A stretch of 64,000 bases of DNA from JB111 sp049856295. GTDB taxonomy: Bacteria; Actinomycetota; Actinomycetes; Actinomycetales; Actinomycetaceae. The position numbers and the translations under genes were made by a program. The DNA lies in contig NZ_JBNDMZ010000012.1 of NCBI RefSeq assembly GCF_049856295.1, forward strand, positions 107,255 through 171,254. The letters run 5' to 3'. A model generated the notes under the pieces. The model worked only from the letters and a program-made list of their open reading frames with translations. It was not told the origin of the DNA and ran no database searches. Positions 29,456-36,206 of this stretch are shown piece after piece. How positions within the stretch are numbered: position 1 is the stretch's first letter; every line of letters begins with the position of its first letter.

Positions 29456-30153
29456 CCGCTCGCATCGGGGTGGTCACCTTCCCCGGCACCCTCGACGACG
29501 TCGACGCCGCCCGCGCGGTGCGCCTCGCCGGTGCGGAGCCGGTGGCCCTGTGGCACGCGGACGCCGACCTCCAGGGGGTCGACGCCGTGGTCCTGCCCGG
29601 CGGGTTCTCCTACGGCGACTACCTCCGGGCCGGCGCCATCGCGGCGCTGGCGCCGGTGATCCGGTCCGTCGTCGACGCCGCCCGCGCCGGCACGCCGGTG
29701 CTCGGCATCTGCAACGGCTTCCAGGTGCTGTGCGAGGCGCACCTGCTGCCCGGGGCGCTCGTGCGCAACGACCGGCAGCGGTTCGTGTGCCGTGAGCAGC
29801 GGCTGCGCGTCGTGTCGGACCGGACCGCGTGGACGAACCGGTTCGAGGCGGGCCAGGAGATCGTCGTCCCGCTGAAGAACGGTGAGGGTCGGTACGTCGC
29901 CACCGACGAGACGCTCGACGAGCTCGCCGCCGAGGGGCGCGTGGTCTTCGAGTACGTCGGGGTCAACCCGAATGGCTCGTTCCGCGACATCGCCGGTGTG
30001 TCCGACGCGTCCTGCCGCGTCGTGGGGCTCATGCCGCACCCGGAGCACGCCGTGGAGAAGGGCTTCGGGCCGGACACGGCCGCGGGTGTGCGTGCGGGCA
30101 CCGACGGCCTCGAGCTCTTCCGCAGCGCGATCGAGTCGCTCATCCCCGCCTGA
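29452..30153 (+). CDS. purQ: FGAM synthase glutaminase subunit PurQ
   Basis: A 233-residue class I glutamine amidotransferase supplying ammonia to PurL. Motifs: VVTFPGTLDD, LPGGFSYGDYLRAGAIA, nucleophile Cys in GICNGFQVL, and the His/Glu pair in GLMPHPEHAVEK. The GTG overlaps the purS stop. In many actinobacteria purL follows directly; here purL is at 53.4 kb and a repeat array begins 16 bp after the purQ stop. Confidence 0.96.
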   Translation: MTARIGVVTFPGTLDDVDAARAVRLAGAEPVALWHADADLQGVDAVVLPGGFSYGDYLRAGAIAALAPVIRSVVDAARAGTPVLGICNGFQVLCEAHLLPGALVRNDRQRFVCREQRLRVVSDRTAWTNRFEAGQEIVVPLKNGEGRYVATDETLDELAAEGRVVFEYVGVNPNGSFRDIAGVSDASCRVVGLMPHPEHAVEKGFGPDTAAGVRAGTDGLELFRSAIESLIPA

Positions 30154-30168
30154 CCCCCGCTTCTTTCA

Positions 30169-30271
30169 TCGAGATTGCGGTTGGTGCACGCCGAGATTGC
30201 GGTTGGGAGCTGCGCGCCAGTGGTCGAGAGTGCGGCTGAGCCGGGCACCAACGGTCGAGAGTGCGGCTGAG
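30169..30271. repeat. Four-copy left half-array after purQ
   Basis: Leftward A copies at 30169-30184 and 30190-30208, then leftward B copies at 30223-30240 and 30254-30271. The two A copies and their spacer are almost the same as the start of the 7091 array over about 40 bp. No rightward copies are present, so this is the left half of a full array. Confidence 0.85.
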
Positions 30272-30388
30272 GTGCACCGACACTTCGGTTCTCACAACCC
30301 AGGTGGGTGCCCGCTGAGTACCAGGCCTGACTTCCCGGTACCCGAAGGACGTGGATCAGCAATGCGCTGATGTTGCGGGCCCGGCGTC

Positions 30389-31507
30389 TCAGGACGACCC
30401 GTGCAGGGTCCCCTCCAGCGCTCCTCCGGCTGTGCCTGGACGTGCCGGCGGTGTCGCCTTGGCCAGCGCCTTCCGTGTTGAATCGATATCCGACATGAAT
30501 GTCCAGTGTGCGATGCGGGCCGCGGCAGCGCCAAGCGACCAGGAGGAGATGGCCGTCCCCGCCGAGCGACTGGTGATGATCGCCGAGACCAGCAGCAGAA
30601 CGATGACGGTAAGCGTCGGAACAAGGGCAACGAGGTTTGACGCACGGTGGAGGAGAACCGCCCCCATCAGTACGGCGGCCGACACCCCCACGCCGATCGC
30701 GGCGCTGACGGCGCGGTAGAAGAAGTTCCAGCTGTTATGGCGCCGGAACGACGGAGTTCTTCCTAGAACGAAGGCGAATGCCACGAGAGTTGAGAACACG
30801 CCGTACGCCACGAGGCATCTGAGGGTGTGTGGCAGATCGCGCGACGTGTTCTCGAGTCCGAGGAGCATTGCCAGCACGGTCCCAATCATTGCTCCGGCGA
30901 CGACGTGTGCTGCGATCACATAGAAGGCCTTACGCCCCATGCGAGGGAGTCCCACAAGTGATATTTCGGCATTCCTGATCCGGTTCTCGCGGCGCGCGCG
31001 AAGGCTTGAACGGTCGAAGGTCGCAAAGGTGACGGATTGCGCGGTCAGCGCGAGGAGGACCCCCATCGTCGGGATGAGCGCGATCGCCAGGCCCCCGCTC
31101 TGCCCGCTCGTCACGGCCCACCAGGTCACTAGCAATGGCGGCGGCAGCATGAGTCCGGCCAGGATCAGCAGGTCGCGTGTGACGTGAGCTCTTCTCGCTT
31201 GTTCGTCGTCGCCGCCGACCCGTTGGAGCCCCGCGAGCAACACGTAGCCGCCGAGCAGGAGCGTGGCCCAAAGCGCGACGGACCAGCCGACGTGACCAGA
31301 GAGCTGCGACCCCCAGGTTGTAGCGGACGAGCCTGCGCGGGACAGGAGATCCGGGCCGTCTCCGAGTGCCGCCGCCAGACACACCAGCCCCAGCACGGAG
31401 CTGAGGGACATGGTGGACGTACCGATGACGGCGTCGACCATGGATGGCTGCCCGAGCTCGGCGTCCGATGTCGGTCGTGGCGATGATGTGTCCTTCGTAT
31501 CCCCCAT
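30389..31507 (-). CDS. Integral membrane protein, 8-10 helices, atypical composition
   Basis: A 372-residue polytopic membrane protein with hydrophobic segments spread through the whole chain; a cytoplasmic-looking loop, FDRSSLRARRENRIRNAE, lies near the middle. No family recognised. Its bases are clearly less GC-rich and its codons less G/C-ending than those of neighbours, suggesting horizontal origin. The ATG at 31507 is set by TACGTT 6 nt upstream. Repeat arrays lie at both sides (30169-30271 and 31567-31642). Confidence 0.7.
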   Translation of the reverse strand: MGDTKDTSSPRPTSDAELGQPSMVDAVIGTSTMSLSSVLGLVCLAAALGDGPDLLSRAGSSATTWGSQLSGHVGWSVALWATLLLGGYVLLAGLQRVGGDDEQARRAHVTRDLLILAGLMLPPPLLVTWWAVTSGQSGGLAIALIPTMGVLLALTAQSVTFATFDRSSLRARRENRIRNAEISLVGLPRMGRKAFYVIAAHVVAGAMIGTVLAMLLGLENTSRDLPHTLRCLVAYGVFSTLVAFAFVLGRTPSFRRHNSWNFFYRAVSAAIGVGVSAAVLMGAVLLHRASNLVALVPTLTVIVLLLVSAIITSRSAGTAISSWSLGAAAARIAHWTFMSDIDSTRKALAKATPPARPGTAGGALEGTLHGSS

Positions 31508-31513
31508 GTCTCG

Positions 31514-31519
31514 AACGTA
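31514..31519 (-). promoter_or_regulatory. Leaderless -10 hexamer of the membrane gene
   Basis: TACGTT on the bottom strand, 6 nt before the ATG. Confidence 0.5.
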
Positions 31520-31566
31520 GGCATGCCCACCGACGTCGGCAGGGAGTGCGTGTTGTCACGAGCTCC

Positions 31567-31642
31567 GCCGACATTGCGGCTGGGATCCGGAAGAATTTCA
31601 TTGCGACACGGGTTCGAGCTCCCAACCGCAATCTCGATGAAC
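31567..31642. repeat. Two-copy array with one decayed copy
   Basis: A leftward, mutated A copy (GCCGACATTGCGGCTGGGA, 31567-31585) and a rightward A copy (31618-31642) form an inverted pair in the divergent interval before the first DHFR-like gene. Confidence 0.7.
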
Positions 31643-31767
31643 GGGGCGCGGGAAGTTCGTCGTCGTGCGAATTTCCCCCTGCGCAAGCCCCGCACGAGGA
31701 GTACGTTCCTCCGCACGGGACCGCCCACGAACGGACGCCCCGTCACTCGACGACGATCGGAACGGCC

Positions 31768-32337
31768 ATGGGACGGCTCCTCTACTCGATGCAGGTCTCC
31801 CTCGACGGCTACGTGCAGGACCCGGCCGGCGACTTCTCCTGGGCTGCTCCCGAGGCCGGCGACCACCAGGCGATGAACGACGCGATGTCCGACGTCGGGA
31901 CGTACCTCATGGGCCGCCGCATGTACGAGATGATGCACGTCTGGGAGACGGACCCGTCGATCGCCGAGCAGGGCCCCGAGGCCGCGGAGTTCGCGCAGAT
32001 CTGGCAGCGCGCCGACAAGATCGTCTTCTCGACCACGCTCTCCGACCCCATCACGGCGCGCACCGAGCTGCGCCGCACGTTCGACCCCGCCGAGATCCGC
32101 GCGCTCAAGGACGCCTCCGACGAGGACCTCACGATCGACGGCCCCACCCTCGCCGCGCACGCGCTGCGCCACGGCCTCGTCGACGCCGTCATGCCCGTGA
32201 TCTACCCCGTCTCGATCGGCGGCGGCCTCCGCTTCCTCCCCGACGACCTGCGCCTCGACCTCACGCTGCGCCGCGACCGCGTGGTCGGGCGAGGGATCGT
32301 GTTCCTCGAGTACGACGTCGTCCACGCCCGCGACTGA
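31768..32337 (+). CDS. Dihydrofolate reductase family protein (RibD C-terminal-like), paralogue 1
   Basis: A 189-residue protein of the DHFR/RibD-C superfamily: MGRLLYSMQVSLDGYVQDPAG start, GTYLMGRRMYEMM, TIDGPTLAAHALRHGLVDAV and IGGGLRFLPDDLRLDL. These small reductase-like proteins bind NADPH; most are not true folate enzymes and the substrate is unknown. The ATG at 31768 gives the family N-terminus. A paralogue of identical length follows 93 bp downstream. Confidence 0.87.
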   Translation: MGRLLYSMQVSLDGYVQDPAGDFSWAAPEAGDHQAMNDAMSDVGTYLMGRRMYEMMHVWETDPSIAEQGPEAAEFAQIWQRADKIVFSTTLSDPITARTELRRTFDPAEIRALKDASDEDLTIDGPTLAAHALRHGLVDAVMPVIYPVSIGGGLRFLPDDLRLDLTLRRDRVVGRGIVFLEYDVVHARD

Positions 32338-32430
32338 GCACGGCTCACCCCGGGGACACCCCGGACACGCGGGAACGAGCCCGACGACGAACCCCCGCCA
32401 CCCCACCGCCGCCACGACGGAGTCACCACG

Positions 32431-33000
32431 ATGGGCCGCCTGATCTACTGGATGAACGTCTCGCTCGACGGCTACGTCGCAGGCCCGGACGGCAGCCCCG
32501 GGTGGGCCGAGCCGAGCGCCGAGGTGATGGCCGCGTTCAACGCCGACACGGCCGAGGTCGGCACCTACCTCTACGGCCGCCGCATCTACGAGCTGATGAG
32601 CGTGTGGGAGACGGATCCCGCGATCGCCGCCGAGTCCGCCGGGAACGCCGAGTTCGCCCGTCTCTGGCAGGCCGCGGAGAAGGTCGTGCACTCCGCGACC
32701 CTCGGAGTCGTCCCCACGCGGCGCACGCGCGTCGAGCGGACCTTCGACCCGGCCCGGGTCCGCGAGCTCAAGGACTCGACGACGACGAACATCACCGTCA
32801 ACGGGCCCACCCTCGCCGCTCAGGCGCTGCGTGCCGGCCTCGTCGACGAGGTGGGGATGTACCTCTGGCCGGTCGCCCTCGGCGGGGGCCTGCGGTTCCT
32901 GCCCGACGACGTGGCGCTCGACCTGCGGCTGACGAGCGAGCGGCGGTTCGGCAACGGGACCGTGCGCCTGCGTTACGACGTCGTCCACGGCCGCGCGTAG
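32431..33000 (+). CDS. Dihydrofolate reductase family protein, paralogue 2
   Basis: A 189-residue tandem paralogue of the preceding gene, similar across its length (MGRLIYWMNVSLDGYVAGPDG, LYGRRIYELMSVWETDPAIA, GGGLRFLPDDVALDLRL). The pair arose by tandem duplication and has since diverged at many positions. Both carry a GxxLDGYV and a GPTLAA motif. Its 3' end converges with the lipoprotein gene across a repeat array. Confidence 0.87.
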   Translation: MGRLIYWMNVSLDGYVAGPDGSPGWAEPSAEVMAAFNADTAEVGTYLYGRRIYELMSVWETDPAIAAESAGNAEFARLWQAAEKVVHSATLGVVPTRRTRVERTFDPARVRELKDSTTTNITVNGPTLAAQALRAGLVDEVGMYLWPVALGGGLRFLPDDVALDLRLTSERRFGNGTVRLRYDVVHGRA

Positions 33001-33029
33001 GGGCGCCTCGTCGGAACGAGCACGACGAC

Positions 33030-33112
33030 GAACCCCACTCTCGACTGGTGTCGGGCTCCCAACCGCAATCTCGACGTGCACGAACCGCAATCTCGACGTG
33101 CACGAACCGCAC
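33030..33112. repeat. Right half-array: B A A plus truncated copy
   Basis: Rightward B (33030-33045), rightward A (33055-33076), rightward A (33081-33098) and a truncated third A (33103-33110) that ends at CGAACCGC. The A copies are spaced by GTGCA-type linkers. It fills the space between convergent genes. Confidence 0.85.
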
Positions 33113-33130
33113 CGGCCGCGATCCCTCGGG

Positions 33131-34279
33131 TCAGAGGTCGGCGTCCTCGGGGGTCAGCCGGGAGCCCTCCGCCCAGGCGTCGACGAGGTCCGGGCCGGCC
33201 TGACCGAGCGGGCCGACGACGAACTCGAGCTCGTCGCCCGTGAGCGGCTCCGCGTCCTCCACGGCGGCCAGTGCGTCCTCCACGGTGTCGACCATCGCGC
33301 CGGTGGTGGTGAGGTACTCGGGGACCTCGAGCTCCGCGTCGACCGTCCCGACCAGCGGCGTCCCGATCGCCGCGATCTTGGGGAACACGCTCCCGGGGAT
33401 GCCGACGGCGACCTCGGCGCGCGCCGCCGCCTCCACCGAACCCTCCTCGGCGATCTCGAACTCCTCCCACAGGGACGCGTCCTCGCGCGGGTGCATCCCG
33501 ACGAGGATCTCGTACCCCTCGTCGCTCAGCGCGTGCGCGGTGTCCAGCAGGAGCTCGGCGCTCGGCGCGGCTCCACCGGTCTCGTCCGGGTACGTGACGC
33601 TGGTGAGGATGAGGACGGTGTCCGGCTCCGGCTCCCACTCGGGTGTCTCGTCCAGCTCCGGGACGCCGACCACCTCGATGTCCTCCTCGTCGACGCCGAG
33701 GTACACCGCGAAGGTCTCCTGCTCGGCCGGCGAGCTCGCCGTCACCGCGGTGAGTCGCGGCCGGATGTCGTCGGCGAAGGGGGCCTCCTCGGCCTCGAGG
33801 TAAGCGGTGCTGCTGGCCACGACCGGCAGGTCCTCGAACGCCTCGACCACCTCGGCCGGCCACTCTTCGGCACCGTTGACCACCAGCAGGTCGTAGTCGG
33901 CGGGATCGGCGTCGTCCAGCGGGACGGAGGCGACCGCGGCCTCCTCGTCCACCTCGGACATGTCGGGGACGATGAGCTCGATCGTGCCGCCCTGGGCCTC
34001 GATCTCGTCGGCGACGTGCTCGACGTGGTAGGCGCCCCACGGCTCGTTCGTGGCCACGGCGACCCGCAGCCCGGCGGCGTCGGTCGACCCGGGTTCGGTG
34101 CCGGGATCGGCGTCGTCGGACGGGGATTCGTCGGACGCGGTCTCCTCGCTGCCGGCCTCCGACTCGTTCGCGCCGTCGTCCTCGAGGGCGCCGTCGTCGG
34201 TGCCCTCCCCGCACGCGGCGAGGAGAAGGGCGAGGGCGGGAATGGTGACGAGGGCCCGGATGCGGGAGGTGGATGCCAT
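33131..34279 (-). CDS. Extracytoplasmic lipoprotein with glycosyltransferase-B-like C-terminal half
   Basis: A 382-residue lipoprotein: signal ending LLLAACGEG (lipobox), an acidic Ser/Asp/Glu linker to about residue 70, then an alpha/beta protein. The second half contains VLILTSVTYPDETGGAAPSAELLL, EILVGMHPREDASLW and AEVAVGIPGSVFPKIAAIGTPLVG, a pattern reminiscent of the C-terminal Rossmann half of CDP-glycerol glycerophosphotransferase or UDP-GlcNAc epimerase-like proteins. An exported lipoprotein with this fold would be unusual, and nucleotide-sugar donors are not expected outside, so the role is open. Repeat arrays flank it on both sides. Confidence 0.6.
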   Translation of the reverse strand: MASTSRIRALVTIPALALLLAACGEGTDDGALEDDGANESEAGSEETASDESPSDDADPGTEPGSTDAAGLRVAVATNEPWGAYHVEHVADEIEAQGGTIELIVPDMSEVDEEAAVASVPLDDADPADYDLLVVNGAEEWPAEVVEAFEDLPVVASSTAYLEAEEAPFADDIRPRLTAVTASSPAEQETFAVYLGVDEEDIEVVGVPELDETPEWEPEPDTVLILTSVTYPDETGGAAPSAELLLDTAHALSDEGYEILVGMHPREDASLWEEFEIAEEGSVEAAARAEVAVGIPGSVFPKIAAIGTPLVGTVDAELEVPEYLTTTGAMVDTVEDALAAVEDAEPLTGDELEFVVGPLGQAGPDLVDAWAEGSRLTPEDADL

Positions 34280-34381
34280 GGGGCCGGACTCTGCCCCGGC
34301 GACGTGAAGCGGACGCGAACGCCGGGGGATCAGGCCCTGAATCGCGGGAGGTCGCCCAAGAACCTGCACATGCGCGCGGTC

Positions 34382-34500
34382 TGAACCGCACTCTCGACAC
34401 GCCGGAGGCGGGCGCCGCGCGGCCTGAGCCTCACTCTCGACCAACTTCTGGCTCCCAACCGCAATCTCGACGACGACGAACCGCAATCTCGACGAACGAC
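34382..34500. repeat. Right half-array: B B A A
   Basis: Rightward B copies at 34382-34399 and 34428-34442 (the latter eroded), then rightward A copies at 34451-34472 and 34477-34494. It mirrors the left half-array after purQ (A A B B). It lies in a divergent interval, about 70 bp before the oxidoreductase start. Confidence 0.85.
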
Positions 34501-34566
34501 GACGAACCCCGCCCGCCTCACGCCCCACCCTGGAATGTCTCGCGTGCCACCCCTGTTGGCGGCGGT

Positions 34567-35499
34567 ATGAAGGCCATCGGACTGACAACGACCGGCGGAC
34601 CCGACGTGCTCGAGGTCCTCGACCTGCCCGACCCGGCGCCCGGTGAGGGCGAGCTCCTCGTCCGCGTCCACGCGGCGGCGGTCAACCCCACGGACACGAC
34701 CCGTCGCGCCGGCACGTCCCGGCGCCCCGCCGGGGACATGCCCCTCGTGCCGGGCATGGACGTCGCCGGCATCCTCGAGGAGATCGGGCCGGACACGCAG
34801 ACCACGCTGAAGGTCGGGGACCGCGTCATGGGCATCGTCGTGCCCAGCGGCACGCACGGCGCCTACGCGGAGAAGGTCGTGCTCCCCGCGGACTCGGTCG
34901 TGGCGGCTCCCCGCGACACCAGCCACGCGCTGGCCGCCTCGCTCCCGATGAACGGCCTCACCGCGCGCCTCGCTCTCGACACGCTCGCCCTGCCGCGCGG
35001 CGGCGTCGTCGCCGTCTCCGGTGCGGCCGGGGCGATGGGCGGCTACGTCGTGCAGCTGGCGAAGGCCGACGGCCTCACGGTCGTCGCCGACGCCGCCGAC
35101 AAGGACGAGGAGCTCGTCCGGGAGCTGGGTGCCGACGTCGTGCTGCCCCGCGGGGACGACTTCGCCGACCGCGTCCGCGAGCGGTACCCGGAGGGCGTCG
35201 ACGGCGCCGTCGACGGTGCGCTCCTCGACGCCGCCCTCGCGCCGGCGGTGAAGGATGGCGCCACGATCGTCACGGTGCGCGGCTACGACGAGAAGGCCGA
35301 CCGCGGCGTCACGTTCGCCCCGATCTTCGTCGGCGACTACGCCCAGGAGCGGGCGAAGCTCGACCAGCTGCGCAAGCAGGCCGAGTCCGGCACCGTCACG
35401 CTGCGCGTGGCGGCAGTGCTGTCGAAGGAGGAGGCGCCCGAGGCGCACCGCCGGCTCGAGGCCGGCGGCGTGCGCGGGCGCATCGTCCTCGCCTTCTGA
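34567..35499 (+). CDS. NADP-dependent quinone oxidoreductase-like protein (MDR family)
   Basis: A 310-residue zinc-less medium-chain dehydrogenase/reductase: MKAIGLTTTGGPDVLEVLDLP, VNPTDTTRRAG, PLVPGMDVAGILEEIG, GDRVMGIV, and the nucleotide-binding segment VVAVSGAAGAMGGYVVQLAKA. Such proteins reduce quinones or enones with NADPH; the substrate cannot be assigned. The start codon lacks a clear Shine-Dalgarno. It converges with the SIP-domain gene, the stops being only a base apart. Confidence 0.88.
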   Translation: MKAIGLTTTGGPDVLEVLDLPDPAPGEGELLVRVHAAAVNPTDTTRRAGTSRRPAGDMPLVPGMDVAGILEEIGPDTQTTLKVGDRVMGIVVPSGTHGAYAEKVVLPADSVVAAPRDTSHALAASLPMNGLTARLALDTLALPRGGVVAVSGAAGAMGGYVVQLAKADGLTVVADAADKDEELVRELGADVVLPRGDDFADRVRERYPEGVDGAVDGALLDAALAPAVKDGATIVTVRGYDEKADRGVTFAPIFVGDYAQERAKLDQLRKQAESGTVTLRVAAVLSKEEAPEAHRRLEAGGVRGRIVLAF

Positions 35500-35500
35500 G

Positions 35501-35917
35501 TCAGGGGTGGCGCCGGTGGGCCTGCGCGTGGTGGTGCTCGTGGATCCGGGCGTGCAGCTCGAGGTGGAGCTCGGCGAGCCGCAGGTTGTCCGCCCCGCCG
35601 ACCCACACGACGATCGGCCCCTCGTCGGGCGCGTCGCACAGCCACTCGGACAGCCACGCGCGCACGGCACGTTCCACCCGCGCGCCGCGGGGCAGGAGGC
35701 GTGCCTCGTCGCCCACCCGGGCGCGGGTCAGCCACCGGACGCCGACCCGGGCGGGCGCGTCGAGCGCTGCGACGTGCTCGTCGGTGTCGACCTCGAGGTA
35801 GACCTGGCCGTACGCATTCTCGGGCAGGCGGTCGAGGACCGAGCGGATATAGGGGATGTCGACCTGCTCGCCGACCAGGAGGACGTGCGGGTGGGGGCCA
35901 GCGTCGCAGAGGCACAT
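35501..35917 (-). CDS. Stand-alone SIP-domain protein (siderophore-interacting, NAD(P)-binding half)
   Basis: A 138-residue protein matching only the C-terminal domain of siderophore-interacting flavoproteins: HPHVLLVGEQVDIPYIRSVLDRLP, YGQVYLEVDTDEHVAALDAP, PIVVWVGGADN and a His-rich tail (ARIHEHHHAQAHRRHP). The FAD-binding N-terminal domain of about 120 residues is absent, so on its own it is unlikely to be a complete ferric-siderophore reductase. The ATG at 35917 lies 7 nt after TAACTT, and an iron box overlaps that promoter. The His-rich tail could bind metal (inference). Confidence 0.8.
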   Translation of the reverse strand: MCLCDAGPHPHVLLVGEQVDIPYIRSVLDRLPENAYGQVYLEVDTDEHVAALDAPARVGVRWLTRARVGDEARLLPRGARVERAVRAWLSEWLCDAPDEGPIVVWVGGADNLRLAELHLELHARIHEHHHAQAHRRHP

Positions 35918-35924
35918 GACCGAC

Positions 35925-35946
35925 AAGTTAGGTAAGGCTCGCCTCA
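35925..35946. promoter_or_regulatory. IdeR/DtxR iron box over the SIP-gene promoter
   Basis: TTAGGTAAGGCTCGCCTCA (35928-35946) matches the DtxR/IdeR 19-bp consensus TTAGGTTAGGCTAACCTAA at 15 positions. The -10 TAACTT (bottom strand, 35930-35925) overlaps its end, as expected for iron-dependent repression. Confidence 0.75.
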
Positions 35947-36125
35947 CTGGCAAGGGCGTGTCGGGTTCTGGACGAGATCACGCGACCCGTCGTCTCTCCG
36001 GCCCGGTGGCGTCACGACCTGCGCCGACGAGGTCTCTGGACGCGTGCGAGCCCCGTTCTCCCCACGATTCGGAACCGGCTTTCCGCTCAGTGGATTACCC
36101 TCGTATGAGGATTTCCGGCAGTCCG

Positions 36126-36131
36126 TAGGCT
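36126..36131 (+). promoter_or_regulatory. Leaderless -10 hexamer before the glcB leader ORF
   Basis: TAGGCT followed after 6 nt by an ATG at 36138, the spacing seen at about 17 other starts in the window. Confidence 0.45.
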
Positions 36132-36137
36132 GGCCCC

Positions 36138-36206
36138 ATGGCGGCCGCCGCGAGGTGGTGCCGGACCGCCGTGACCGCACCTCGAGCCAAGGAGTCCACG
36201 AGATGA
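36138..36206 (+). CDS. Candidate 22-codon leader peptide upstream of glcB
   Basis: ATG at 36138 opens a 22-codon frame beginning MAAAARWCRTAV and ending in ...KESTR, whose TGA overlaps the glcB ATG (ATGA). It has the -10/start spacing of leaderless genes here, so ribosomes would load on it first and reach glcB by coupling. It holds one Trp-Cys pair and five Arg. Translation is inferred; the frame could be fortuitous. Confidence 0.45.
   Translation: MAAAARWCRTAVTAPRAKESTR

Noticed and set aside
30169..30271. CRISPR array
   Set aside because: Copies are short, spacers are only 6-15 bp and unequal, two sequence types alternate and orientation flips within arrays. No cas genes are present.
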